Of a stretch of DNA of 64,000 nucleotides, positions 9,231 through 17,462 are shown piece after piece. Each line of letters begins with the position of its first letter. Position 1 is the stretch's first letter. The position numbers and the translations under genes are program-made. The notes under the pieces were generated by a model that saw only the letters and a program-made list of their open reading frames with translations, was not told the origin of the DNA and searched no databases. The DNA is from Rhizobium sp. Root708 (lineage in GTDB: Bacteria; Pseudomonadota; Alphaproteobacteria; Rhizobiales; Rhizobiaceae), in assembly GCF_001429725.1 (NCBI RefSeq), contig NZ_LMHV01000002.1, positions 62,001-126,000 on the forward strand, read 5' to 3'.

Positions 9231-9469
9231 ATACTGCCCCCAATAGAGGCTTGGATGAGCGTTGGAGATTTGCAGTCCGCCAACAGCAGCACGGTTCGCA
9301 GCACATTCAGCCAGTGCGACAGGCGGACTGCCAGGATATGGCAACGAATAGGCGAGCGGGTACGAGTTGCAGCCTTGCTGAGGCGTCCACGGACTCTCCC
9401 CCGAAACGGGGGGACCGTGTCGACGAAGGCGCCCTTGCAACAGTTGCAGGCTACAAGGGCGCGGGGCGA

Positions 9470-9733
9470 TTATTTCATCGCGTCGCAGGACTTCATCATG
9501 TCCGCCTTCTTCATGCTGTCCTTTTCCATGCCGGCCTTGTGCATGCAGTCGGCCTCGGTGCCGTCCATCTTCATCGCGTCGGCCTTCATGCCATCCTTGC
9601 TCATGGTGTCGGATTTTGTCGTATCGGTCTTCTTCATGGAATCGTTACTCGTCTGCGCCTGCGCAATGCCGGAAGCCAGCGACAGGCCGAGAAGTACGGC
9701 AAGGCAAGTGGTATTGAAAAGACGAATTCTCAT
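9470..9733 (-). CDS. Pentapeptide MXKDX repeat protein
   Basis: Small exported protein of 87 residues. Residues 1-26 are a signal peptide ending AQAQT. The mature part is almost entirely Met/Lys/Asp/Ala repeats (DSMKK, DTMSKDGMK, DAMKMDG, DSMKKADMMK), with two Cys (in ADCMHK and KSCDAMK). This matches the known MXKDX repeat family of unknown function; the Met and Cys content hints at metal or oxidant contact, which is inference. It diverges from the ECF sigma gene and its promoter matches the sigma gene promoter (GTAACC-N15-CGAA), so it is a likely regulon member. An MGGAGAA-like site (TTGGGAGAAGC) precedes the ATG. Confidence 0.88.
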   Translation of the reverse strand: MRIRLFNTTCLAVLLGLSLASGIAQAQTSNDSMKKTDTTKSDTMSKDGMKADAMKMDGTEADCMHKAGMEKDSMKKADMMKSCDAMK

Positions 9734-9793
9734 GATGCTTCTCCCAATGGATGTGCTCGCCGCATGTCGCGCCGAAGGTTCACAGGAAGCTCA

Positions 9794-9818
9794 TTCGATG
9801 CATCGAAAGGTCGGTTAC
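9794..9818 (-). promoter_or_regulatory. Putative ECF sigma-dependent promoter of the MXKDX gene
   Basis: On the minus strand GTAACC (9818-9813) is followed after 15 nt by CGAA (9797-9794). The architecture is the same as at the sigma gene's own promoter, and GTAAC(C) with CGAA resembles what I recall for Caulobacter SigF targets. It lies about 60-85 bp before the ATG. Confidence 0.5.
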
Positions 9819-9883
9819 AGCCATCACACCGATGTGATCGATTGATCGGCATTCGGGCTGTCTCGCTTTTCTTCGGCAGACGT

Positions 9884-9910
9884 GTAACGGTTTTCCGGTC
9901 AGGCCGTATT
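9884..9910 (+). promoter_or_regulatory. Putative autoregulatory promoter of the ECF sigma gene
   Basis: GTAACG (9884-9889) and CGTATT (9905-9910) are separated by 15 nt, matching the divergent promoter. The ATG of the sigma gene is only 13 bp downstream, so the transcript would have a very short leader; GGAAAAGAC would serve as ribosome site. Confidence 0.5.
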
Positions 9911-9923
9911 AAACGGAAAAGAC

Positions 9924-10481
9924 ATGAAGCAGTTGACCGAAACCGAGTTGAAAGCACTGATGCTCTTGTCCTTGGACGGGGACGAGACTGCATATCGCTG
10001 CCTGCTGAATATGCTACGGCACCTGCTGGTCAGCTATTATGCAAGAAGGCTCGGCGGTAGTGCGGCCGCGCACACGGACGATCTGGTACAGGATACGCTT
10101 TTGGCTCTGCATCAACGCCGGATCACTTATGACCGTGAGCGACCGTTCACCGCATGGTTCTTCACGATCGCCCGGCACAAACTGGTCGACCATCACCGGC
10201 GTGCGGGTGGTCGCTCGCATATCGGTCTGGAAACCGCTGGCGATGTGTTGGCTCCATATAGCGAAGATGCGGTTGCAGCGAACATCGACGTCAACCGGCT
10301 GTTGGCCAGCTTGCCGGCATGGCAGGGCGACATGATCCGGCAGGTCCGGCTGGAAGGGCGATCCGTTGCGGAAACGGCGGCCGGGACTGGCCGCAGCGAA
10401 GCGATGGTGAAGGTCGGCGTGCACCGTGGCATCAAGGCATTGGCTGCGAAATTGAGAGGCGAGCGTGGCGAAGACGGATGA
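9924..10481 (+). CDS. ECF RNA polymerase sigma factor (SigF/NrsF-type group)
   Basis: Extracytoplasmic-function sigma factor of 185 residues. Region 2 is seen in HTDDLVQDTLLALHQRR and PFTAWFFTIARHKLVDHHRR; region 4 in DMIRQVRLEGRSVAETAAGTG and RSEAMVKVGVHRGIKALA. Its gene overlaps the downstream nrsF by 17 bp, the standard arrangement for this sigma/anti-sigma pair. In Caulobacter the related SigF responds to metal and oxidative stress; that role here is inference. The promoter just upstream resembles that of the divergent MXKDX gene, pointing to autoregulation and at least one adjacent target. Confidence 0.93.
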   Translation: MKQLTETELKALMLLSLDGDETAYRCLLNMLRHLLVSYYARRLGGSAAAHTDDLVQDTLLALHQRRITYDRERPFTAWFFTIARHKLVDHHRRAGGRSHIGLETAGDVLAPYSEDAVAANIDVNRLLASLPAWQGDMIRQVRLEGRSVAETAAGTGRSEAMVKVGVHRGIKALAAKLRGERGEDG

Positions 10482-11109
10482 TATCATCGACCGATTGGTG
10501 AAAGACTTGGAGCCGGTGCGCAAAGGTGCATTGCACAGGTTGCTGATGCGCGCGCTTGTTTCAGGCTTTGCGCTATCGTCGGCGATTATTCTGCTGGGCC
10601 ACGGCCTTCGCCCCGACCTTTCTGTCGCCCTTGCGCAGGCTGCATTCTGGGCGAAATCCGCCTATCCCCTGTTGCTTTCTATCGTCGGAGTGGTCGCCCT
10701 GATCAAGGTGGCACGACCGGGTGGCCGACCGACTGGAGCCGCGCTCCAGGTACTGGTCATCTATATGCTTTTGACGATTCTCGGACTTCTGCAACTGAAT
10801 GCTGCGGCACCGGCAGAACACATCCGGCTGATCATGGGAATTTCTTACTGGTTCTGCCCGCTGATCATTCTAGCTGCCGGAGCGCCCCTGATGGCAGCTA
10901 CATTCTTGTTCCTGCGTCGCGCCGCTCCTACCCAGCCACGTCTTGCCGGCTTTGTCGCTGGCGCCACGGCCGGCTCCATCGGAGCCTGGGTCTACAGTTG
11001 GGGCTGCACCGAGAATGGTCTGACCTTCGTGGCGCTATGGTACACGCTCGGCATCCTGCTGTGCGGCCTGATCGGGGCATCCCTCGGCAAACGTCTGCTG
11101 CGTTGGTGA
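10465..11109 (+). CDS. nrsF: NrsF family anti-sigma factor (DUF1109)
   Basis: Inner-membrane anti-sigma protein of 214 residues with six predicted membrane segments (for example SGFALSSAIILLGHGL, YPLLLSIVGVVALI, ALQVLVIYMLLTILGLL, YWFCPLIILAAGAPL, and LWYTLGILLCGLIGASLG near the end). The N-terminal cytosolic stretch MAKTDDIIDRLVKDLEPV is typical of the family. Cysteines occur in YWFCP, SWGCTENG and LLCGL; conserved Cys in NrsF are thought to sense stress. Translation begins at a GTG inside the sigma gene, so the two are translationally coupled. Confidence 0.92.
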   Translation: MAKTDDIIDRLVKDLEPVRKGALHRLLMRALVSGFALSSAIILLGHGLRPDLSVALAQAAFWAKSAYPLLLSIVGVVALIKVARPGGRPTGAALQVLVIYMLLTILGLLQLNAAAPAEHIRLIMGISYWFCPLIILAAGAPLMAATFLFLRRAAPTQPRLAGFVAGATAGSIGAWVYSWGCTENGLTFVALWYTLGILLCGLIGASLGKRLLRW

Positions 11110-11316
11110 GATTGGGTGGCGGAACTCGTCGTCGGGATAGCCTCGTGCCCAGGGCCCTGATCGAAGTCCATACGGCACTCAGGCTGGGTGGACTTCCTAC
11201 GACAATCAAAATGATCGCCTTCCATTTTTTGCTCGACCCCCCGACGCCGCAACCTAGACCGATGTCCAACGTTATCGATGTATGGCGCGGCCCGTCGGCC
11301 GCGCCCCCAGGATGCT

Positions 11317-11583
11317 ATGAAAAATATCAGTGACTGGCTCGACGAGAATGTGAACGACGACGTGAACCTCGATGACGATGCGGCCGTTGAACAGCAATCC
11401 GACCTCATCCGAGCGGAAGCCGAAGCTGCTGGCTACTCCGCTGCCGACCTGAACAACGCGTGTGGAGGCGACATTGCAGGGTACCTACGAAATCGGCGAA
11501 TGGGAGCTGCTGGTGAAGATGCCAACGGAAAGATAGCGGGCGACGTGTCTCCAATCATCCCGCCCGGCTTCAATCAACAGTGA
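11317..11583 (+). CDS. Small acidic DUF768-like protein
   Basis: Protein of 88 residues starting MKNISDWLDENV. The layout, a WLDENV-type start, an acidic linker, then LIRAEAEAAGYSAADLN and GGDIAGYLRNRR, resembles the rhizobial DUF768 family of unknown function, though my confidence in the family name is moderate. An in-frame ATG at 11278 exists, but AGGATGCT directly before 11317 and the start of recognisable sequence favour the later one. The C-terminal 25 residues (ending PIIPPGFNQQ) are outside the usual domain. Confidence 0.6.
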   Translation: MKNISDWLDENVNDDVNLDDDAAVEQQSDLIRAEAEAAGYSAADLNNACGGDIAGYLRNRRMGAAGEDANGKIAGDVSPIIPPGFNQQ

Positions 11584-11781
11584 CGCACGAAAATGCATGT
11601 AACGGAGCACCCGGAAGGGATGCGGCCGAGCATTGCTCTCACCGTCGATCGACGGCCGAAAGCCGCAGCTTAACTCCAGATGGCGGAGCGAGGGCTACCG
11701 CAAGGTGCAGGCCTTCCATTTTTTCTAAGCGCTCTATCTAAGCTTCTGAGACGAAACAATATTATAGCCTAGGAGTTTTGA

Positions 11782-11952
11782 ATGGTCGGAGCATCTGTAC
11801 TTATTGGGATTTTGATCACCTTTCTCGTCATCATCCTCGTATTATATTTAGTCCAGCGGTTACCGATTGATGCCAAGATGCGCCAAATCGTGCAAGTAAT
11901 CGTCATTCTCATCGGGATCATTTCTCTACTAAAGTATCTTGCCGTCTTCTGA
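11782..11952 (+). CDS. Small inner-membrane protein, Thivi_2564 family
   Basis: A 56-residue protein with two membrane segments (LIGILITFLVIILVLYLVQ and QIVQVIVILIGIISLLKYL) joined by a short loop RLPIDAKMR. This helix-loop-helix with a conserved P(I/M)D and Lys/Arg loop matches small membrane proteins annotated as the Thivi_2564 family. AGGAG lies 6 nt before the ATG. The local base composition is more AT-rich than its neighbours, which is expected for a membrane protein. The function is unknown. It converges on the large winged-helix regulator. Confidence 0.7.
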   Translation: MVGASVLIGILITFLVIILVLYLVQRLPIDAKMRQIVQVIVILIGIISLLKYLAVF

Positions 11953-12078
11953 GCGGCGACAAGATTGAGCTTCGGCGCCTTTCCGATGCCAGGTCATGGC
12001 CAATGATGACCGGCCTGTTCTCTCAAAATCGGTCACAGCTTTGAGACGATTACGCTGAAGGAATGTTCGGACTGGCTG

Positions 12079-14931
12079 CTAATTCGCTCTACGGGACGAC
12101 TGTAGAAGGACGCGCGCCTTCAGCAAATCGGCTGTATCAAGGCCTTCATCAAACCGTTCGTAAACAGTGTTCAACAAGCTCCACGCATTTTGCTGCTGCC
12201 CGTTCTCACTCCACAGAGTAGCAAGGTCGGTTGCGGCACGGAGCTCCCAAGAACAAGCTCCCATGCGACGGCCTATCTTCAAGGATGACATCAAGCATGC
12301 CTCCGTATCCTCTACATAGCCGGCCACCGAGAGTAGCCCTGCCTTTACACGCAATAGCTCGGGCAGATAGCAGCGATCTCCATCCCGCTCGACCAGTTCG
12401 ATCGTCGCGTTGATCCTGGCAATGCCTTCGTCGTGTTCACCGGCGAGAGCCAAGCCCTTAACTAGAGATAGCTGAAGCATCGTCGTGAACACCTCATAGG
12501 TGGAGGTATGGAGCTTCTCGATACAGCGCCGCAGGGTATCGATGCCTAACGCCACCTCACCGCGCCGGATGGCGATCTCACCTTCGAAGCCCCGGGCTAC
12601 GGTTACGTATGGGGAAAGGAAATGGAGACCGGCGCGCGAGACCAGCCAGTCAATGTGTTCTTCGGCACTCGGCACGTCGTCCCGCCACAGAAAGACTGCA
12701 ATCCCACCAAGCAGCGCAATGCAAAGTGTAAGCGAATGATCCAGCTTGGCGGCATCACTGATCGCTCTACGCGCCTGAATTTCCGCCTGCTCAGGATAGC
12801 CCTGAAGCCAGAGATTTCGCGCAAGAATTCCCCCGGCCAAATGTTTGCCTTCGAAGCCGACGTAACTCGCAGGGGTTCGTCGTTGCCGCGGTTCGCTCCT
12901 CAATGCGGCCTCAAGCTCCGCGCGGGCATTGACGAGATCGCCGGTGAAATGAAGTGAGTTTCCGAGGAAAAAATGTCCCAATTCAATGGTGGCCGCATCA
13001 CCCACCGATACGGCGAGAAGCGAACAGCGCCGCGCGTAATCAACGGCTGCGTTAAAGTCTCCAACCCGCAGGCTGAACATATGCAACGGGCCCAAGATAC
13101 GCAGTTGATCAACGGCCCCGCCCCGCTCTTCGGCAATATGAAGTGCACGACCCAAGGCAATTTGCGATGTCTCGCGGCCGCCTTGCAGGTACATTTGGGA
13201 AATCCCCAAGCCCGCCTGCAAGTGCATCTCCTCGACGCTGCCTTTCGATGCCTCGTCCATTGCGAGCAGCGCGCGCTCGGACCAACGCTTGCACTCGGGA
13301 AAGAGAGACATCATCTGAAAAACAGACACGGCGGCGGCGGCCAGACTTATGCCAACGGCGAGATCACCTTTCTCACCAAAGGCCCACTCCAATGCCGCCC
13401 GAACATTGTTGATGCTCACGAAGTATGGCAGCCGATCCGAGCCTGCTGACATCGTCGGCCAATCCGGTCCAAATTGCTCGAGCCATCGGTTATAGTAAGC
13501 GGCATGGCGAGCATTCAAGCCTATCCGGTCTTCGTCCATTTGGCTTTGTTGTGCGTATGCTCTCGTTGTATCGAGCAACCGGTAGCGCATCATGGACCCC
13601 ACCGGATGGGTGGCAAGGAGGGATTTGGCGACCAGATTGTCAATGGCATCAAATATCGCTGCCGGAGCAATGTCGGATGAGGATACAACTTCCAGTGCCG
13701 CGTCGAGCGTAAAGTCCCCAACGAATACCGCGAGCCGGCGAAGCACGGTGCGCTCGACCTCGGCAAGTAGTCCATAGCTCCAATCGAGCGTCGCTTGGAG
13801 TGTCTTTTGGCGCGGCGGAGCTGTCCGCGATCCAGCCCATCCCAACGTCAAATGCTGATCGAGAAGCTTTGCAGTCTGGGCCAGTCCGTAGCTCTCAACG
13901 CGCCGCGCGGTCAACTCAAGAGCGAGCGCCATTCCGTCGAGCTTGCGACATATACTGGCAGCGATTCGGGTATCTTGCTCATCCAGGGCAAGCGAGGCGC
14001 CGCTTGCGGCGGCCCGTTCGATGAAGAGTTGCAACGCCGGAAACGAACGCAACGCCTCAGCAGAAAGCTCAGGATCATCAGGAGGGCAAGTGAGAGTGTC
14101 GAGTCGGTAAACGGTTTCGGCTTCGATCCGCAAGGCTTCCCGACTTGTCGCCAGAAGATAGACCTTTGGAGCGGCTTCGATGATTGCCGCAGCGAGATCG
14201 GCGATAGCTTCAATGAGGTGCTCGCACGTGTCGAGAACCAACATAATCTGCTTATCCCTGAGGTAGGCGATCAAGCTCGGACGCACATCATTGGAGCCGA
14301 CGGGCAAACCGAGCATGGAAGCAATTCCTGCGGCTACCAAAGCCGGATCGCTCAACATCCCATAATCGGCAAAGAGGACCGCGCCATTGAACGTTGGTGC
14401 AAGATGGTGGGCGACTGCCGTTGCGACCGTGGTTTTGCCTACCCCGCCGACCCCAACGATGTTCACCATACGTGATGCCATCACCTTTTCGCTCAGTCGG
14501 ACGACGTCCTGGTCTCTCCCAACCATACGATCTAGCCGCGTCGGTAGTATTGCGTGTCGGAAGTCAGAGCCAGCAACATCCTCAGGGGAGCGGTTGGGTT
14601 GAGAAATTGGCGCGACGAAACAGTAGCCCCTCCCGGCAACGGTCGTGATGTAACGCGCTCCGTCCTGCCCATCGCCCAGAGCCTTCCTGAGCCCCGTCAT
14701 GTGAAAACGCAGGCTCCCCTCGTCAACGATGACATCTGGCCATACTCGGGATATCAGGTCTTTCTTGCTGACGATAACGTTCGGCTCGCGGGCAAGGGCC
14801 ACGAGCAAGTCCAGCGCACGCGCGCCAAGGTCGACCGGATTGCCGTCTTTCGCCAGAAGCCGCCGGGCCACGCTCAGATGAAATGGGCCGAAGGAAAAGT
14901 CTTCTGTTGCGCCATCCCTGATCCCGTTCAT
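12079..14931 (-). CDS. Large winged-helix transcriptional regulator with NTPase and TPR-like repeats
   Basis: A 950-residue regulator. Residues about 12-108 form an OmpR/PhoB-type winged helix (SFGPFHLSVARRLL, DLISRVWPDVIVDEGSLRFH, GRGYCFVAPI). Residues about 135-430 are a STAND-type NTPase with Walker A GVGGVGKTT (160-168), Walker B-like IMLVLDTCEHL and the arginine-rich LLATSREALR. The remainder is helical repeats (TPR-like). Such proteins use ATP and repeat-bound ligands to activate nearby genes. It is the last gene of a minus-strand unit: exported epoxide hydrolase, 46-bp gap, Ohr-like gene, 85-bp gap, then this gene, so it may control the divergent ohr/epoxide hydrolase promoters. Confidence 0.9.
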   Translation of the reverse strand: MNGIRDGATEDFSFGPFHLSVARRLLAKDGNPVDLGARALDLLVALAREPNVIVSKKDLISRVWPDVIVDEGSLRFHMTGLRKALGDGQDGARYITTVAGRGYCFVAPISQPNRSPEDVAGSDFRHAILPTRLDRMVGRDQDVVRLSEKVMASRMVNIVGVGGVGKTTVATAVAHHLAPTFNGAVLFADYGMLSDPALVAAGIASMLGLPVGSNDVRPSLIAYLRDKQIMLVLDTCEHLIEAIADLAAAIIEAAPKVYLLATSREALRIEAETVYRLDTLTCPPDDPELSAEALRSFPALQLFIERAAASGASLALDEQDTRIAASICRKLDGMALALELTARRVESYGLAQTAKLLDQHLTLGWAGSRTAPPRQKTLQATLDWSYGLLAEVERTVLRRLAVFVGDFTLDAALEVVSSSDIAPAAIFDAIDNLVAKSLLATHPVGSMMRYRLLDTTRAYAQQSQMDEDRIGLNARHAAYYNRWLEQFGPDWPTMSAGSDRLPYFVSINNVRAALEWAFGEKGDLAVGISLAAAAVSVFQMMSLFPECKRWSERALLAMDEASKGSVEEMHLQAGLGISQMYLQGGRETSQIALGRALHIAEERGGAVDQLRILGPLHMFSLRVGDFNAAVDYARRCSLLAVSVGDAATIELGHFFLGNSLHFTGDLVNARAELEAALRSEPRQRRTPASYVGFEGKHLAGGILARNLWLQGYPEQAEIQARRAISDAAKLDHSLTLCIALLGGIAVFLWRDDVPSAEEHIDWLVSRAGLHFLSPYVTVARGFEGEIAIRRGEVALGIDTLRRCIEKLHTSTYEVFTTMLQLSLVKGLALAGEHDEGIARINATIELVERDGDRCYLPELLRVKAGLLSVAGYVEDTEACLMSSLKIGRRMGACSWELRAATDLATLWSENGQQQNAWSLLNTVYERFDEGLDTADLLKARVLLQSSRRAN

Positions 14932-15016
14932 AACTTTCGCCTAGCGCTTCATCGGCCAGTTATACTCCAATGAAATCTTTAACGCTATTGAGGCAAGCGT
15001 GCCGCAGGCTCTTCGG

Positions 15017-15427
15017 TCACGCTAGAAGGAATGTGACGTCCACGTTACCTCGGGTGGCCTTGGCAAACGGACATATGCTTTGTGCTTTCTGGATCAAGGA
15101 CAATGCGACGTCATGCTCGATGCAATGAAGGTCGATCGTAAACCGGACTTCAAAGAAAAGGCTATTCCCCTCCGAGAACAGATCGACCTCGGCATGAATT
15201 TTGATTTTCCCGGAAACCTTCACCCCAGTCTCGCGCGCGACCTGTGCCAACGAGCTTGCGAAACTGGTCGACCAGGCCGCCGCCACAAGGTGCTCGGGAT
15301 TGGTTCCGGTTCGTATCGGCGCGGCGTTGGAAAGTCTGATGTCGAGCATACCGTCAGAGACGCCATTTTTACGTCCCCCGATGGTTTCGGTGATGCCTGT
15401 GTAGGTCAGACGCACTGTCTTTTCCAT
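15017..15427 (-). CDS. OsmC/Ohr-family protein lacking the peroxidatic cysteine
   Basis: A 136-residue protein with the full Ohr layout: GGRKNGVSDGMLDIRLS, NPEHLVAAAWSTSF, KIHAEVDL and QSICPFAKATRGNVDV. Canonical Ohr enzymes reduce organic hydroperoxides with two Cys. Here the second is present (C119 in ICPF) but the first is replaced by Ser (WSTSF aligned with WSACY of the neighbouring Ohr at 17028). The usual peroxidase cycle should therefore not work; it might bind hydroperoxides or another ligand, or use a different chemistry. A good ribosome site (GAGGGGCTCCTGA) precedes the ATG. It sits 46 bp after the epoxide hydrolase gene. Confidence 0.88.
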   Translation of the reverse strand: MEKTVRLTYTGITETIGGRKNGVSDGMLDIRLSNAAPIRTGTNPEHLVAAAWSTSFASSLAQVARETGVKVSGKIKIHAEVDLFSEGNSLFFEVRFTIDLHCIEHDVALSLIQKAQSICPFAKATRGNVDVTFLLA

Positions 15428-15473
15428 TCAGGAGCCCCTCGTGCGGCTGGAGCCCGAAGGCTCCGGCCCAAGC

Positions 15474-16781
15474 TCAGCCAGATTTCCGAACGCCACGAAA
15501 GCCGGCGCGCAGTTCGTCCGTGAAGAACTTCGGCTGTTCCCAGGCAGCAAAATGACCGCCCCTGGGGAGCTTGTTGTAGTGCACCAGATTTGGGTACGCC
15601 TTTTCGGCCCAGGCACGCGGCGTCTGGTACAGTTCGTCGGGGAACACACTCACCGCAACCGGAACCGTGACCCCCTTCGGGGCAAAAAACGCAAGCTTGT
15701 TTTCCCAGTACAGCCGGGCGGCAGAAACGCCGGTGTTCGTCAGCCAGAACAGAGTGACGTTGTCCAGGACATCGTCTGGGCTCAGGCCTTCGTCCTTGCC
15801 ATCAAATGATCTCGCAATCATCTCCAGGCTCGCCCTATCGTGATCGAGCATGTATGTGGCCAGGGCAATCGGAGAGTCCGACAACCCTGTGAGGGTCTGT
15901 GGCCGCGTCCCCATCAAGAATGCGTAGTAGACATTCTTGTAAAAGAACACGAGCTGGTCGTAGGACGCCTTCTCCTCGGCCGAGAGCCCCGATGGAGCCG
16001 GCGCGCCGACAAAGGACGCGTTGTTGATTTCAATGGGGATTGCCCCTGGCATGTTGGTGTGGATGCCGAGCAGCTCCGGAGGAGCTTGAACGCCAATCAT
16101 GTCCGTGACGACTGCACCCCAGTCTCCCCCCTGCGCCACGAATTGCTTGTAGCCGAGGCGGCGCATCAATGTGATCCACGCGACAGCTATGCGTTCGGGC
16201 CCCCAGCCGGTGCCGTCCGGCTTACCAGAGAAGCCGTATCCGGGCATCGACGGGATGACGATATCGAATGCGTCCTCGGCAGTCCCGCCGTGAGCCGTCG
16301 GGTCGGTGAGCGGGCCGATGATCTTCAGTTGCTCAATAATTGAACCCGGCCATCCATGTGTCACAATCAGCGGGAGGGCATTCTCGTGCTTTGAGCGAAC
16401 GTGAATGAAATGGATGTCGAGTCCATCAATCTCGGTGATGAAGTTCGGCACGGCGTTGAGGCGGGCTTCGGCCTTGCGCCAGTCGTATCTGTTTTGCCAG
16501 TGATCCAGTACCTGCCGGGTGGTTTTGAGGGGCACGCCTTGGGTAAAATCATCGACCGTCTCTTTTTCCGGCAGCCTGGTGCGGGCAAGGCGATCGCGTA
16601 GATCGGCGAGATCGCTATCTGGAATGCTCACCTGGAATGGGCGTATTGCCTCGGAGTCCGGCGTCGCGCTAGCGTTCAACGGGAGCAGGCTGGTAACTCC
16701 AAAGGCAGCTATGCCGGAAGCGGTAGCGGCCAACAGGCGTCGGCGGTCTGCATCGACAATCTCGCTCTTGATCTCGGCCAT
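15474..16781 (-). CDS. Tat-exported epoxide hydrolase (microsomal EH-like)
   Basis: Alpha/beta hydrolase of 435 residues with the N-terminal epoxide hydrolase cap (IRPFQVSIPDSDLADLRDRL). Catalytic features: oxyanion motif HGWPGS (142-147), nucleophile Asp 220 in QGGDWGA and His in PRGGHFAAWE. The first 40 residues contain a twin-arginine type signal (DADRRRLLAATASGIAAFG, then LPLNASA), so the enzyme is predicted to be periplasmic. I chose the ATG at 16781, preceded by AAGGAGA with 6-nt spacing; the frame is open to 16919. A paralogue with the same layout is encoded at 37801-39120. It is divergent from ohr across a region carrying paired motifs. Confidence 0.9.
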   Translation of the reverse strand: MAEIKSEIVDADRRRLLAATASGIAAFGVTSLLPLNASATPDSEAIRPFQVSIPDSDLADLRDRLARTRLPEKETVDDFTQGVPLKTTRQVLDHWQNRYDWRKAEARLNAVPNFITEIDGLDIHFIHVRSKHENALPLIVTHGWPGSIIEQLKIIGPLTDPTAHGGTAEDAFDIVIPSMPGYGFSGKPDGTGWGPERIAVAWITLMRRLGYKQFVAQGGDWGAVVTDMIGVQAPPELLGIHTNMPGAIPIEINNASFVGAPAPSGLSAEEKASYDQLVFFYKNVYYAFLMGTRPQTLTGLSDSPIALATYMLDHDRASLEMIARSFDGKDEGLSPDDVLDNVTLFWLTNTGVSAARLYWENKLAFFAPKGVTVPVAVSVFPDELYQTPRAWAEKAYPNLVHYNKLPRGGHFAAWEQPKFFTDELRAGFRGVRKSG

Positions 16782-16859
16782 GATCATTCTCCTTGGAAAC
16801 GATGTGATTGTCTGCACGATTGTGCTGCTCCAAGGGGTACGCCTCGTTCTTGAGATAGA

Positions 16860-16949
16860 CACGTTAGGCGTTATTAGTTGTTGATAGGCGTGCGATAGCC
16901 GTGATCGCCCATGGCTCACCGCTATTGACGTCTAACAACGCATAACGTG
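16860..16949. promoter_or_regulatory. Inverted pair of 18-bp motifs in the epoxide hydrolase-ohr intergenic region
   Basis: CACGTTAGGCGTTATTAG (16860-16877, plus strand) and CACGTTATGCGTTGTTAG (16949-16932, minus strand) match at 16 of 18 bases. They face each other with 54 bp between, in the divergent promoter region. Each copy contains two CGTT units 7 bp apart, the kind of short direct repeat that OmpR/PhoB winged-helix proteins read, so the 950-residue regulator is a reasonable candidate binder (inference). Confidence 0.55.
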
Positions 16950-17027
16950 CGATCCCCATGTCGGCGAAGTAGGTTTTTGGTCAGCACAGCGGTGCAGACA
17001 TTCAAATCAACCGAAAGGAATTTCGCC

Positions 17028-17423
17028 ATGACCGCCAAGGTTCTTTTTACAGGCAAGACGCACAACACAAACGGCCGCGAAGGCGGTGCTCGTAGCAGCG
17101 ATGGTTTTCTGGACATCAAGATGAAGCAGCCGCATCCGGCCGCCGAAAATCTGTTCGGAGCAGCGTGGTCCGCCTGCTACATGGGAGCCATCGAGGTTGC
17201 CGCTTCACAGAGGCAGCTCAAGCTTCCCGCTGGGACTTCGGTCGATGCGGAAATCGATCTAAACGCCGACGAGGGCAACTATTTCCTCAGCGCACGCCTC
17301 AACGTCAGCGTCCCCGGTGTCGACCCGGTGATCGCCCGCGAGCTTATCGACGCGGCTCACACGATCTGCCCGTATTCGAAGGCGACACACGGTCACATCA
17401 ACGTTGCCACCAACCTCGTCTGA
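17028..17423 (+). CDS. ohr: Organic hydroperoxide resistance protein
   Basis: Thiol peroxidase of 131 residues that reduces organic and lipid hydroperoxides. Both catalytic Cys are present (C50 in WSACYMGA and C114 in TICPYSKAT), as are the conserved SDGFLDIKM strand and the active-site Glu region (DAEIDLN). The ATG at 17028 follows GAAAGGAATTTC. It diverges from the exported epoxide hydrolase and shares a regulatory region with it. No MarR-type ohrR gene is adjacent, so control must come from elsewhere, perhaps from the winged-helix NTPase encoded across the divergent operon. A 9-bp stem-loop follows the stop. Confidence 0.93.
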   Translation: MTAKVLFTGKTHNTNGREGGARSSDGFLDIKMKQPHPAAENLFGAAWSACYMGAIEVAASQRQLKLPAGTSVDAEIDLNADEGNYFLSARLNVSVPGVDPVIARELIDAAHTICPYSKATHGHINVATNLV

Positions 17424-17436
17424 GCACGAGCCCTTG

Positions 17437-17462
17437 GGTCCGCCTGAGTGTGCAGGCGGACC
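17437..17462 (+). terminator. Stem-loop after ohr
   Basis: GGTCCGCCT and AGGCGGACC form a perfect 9-bp stem with an 8-nt loop 13 bp after the ohr stop. No clear U run follows. Confidence 0.5.
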
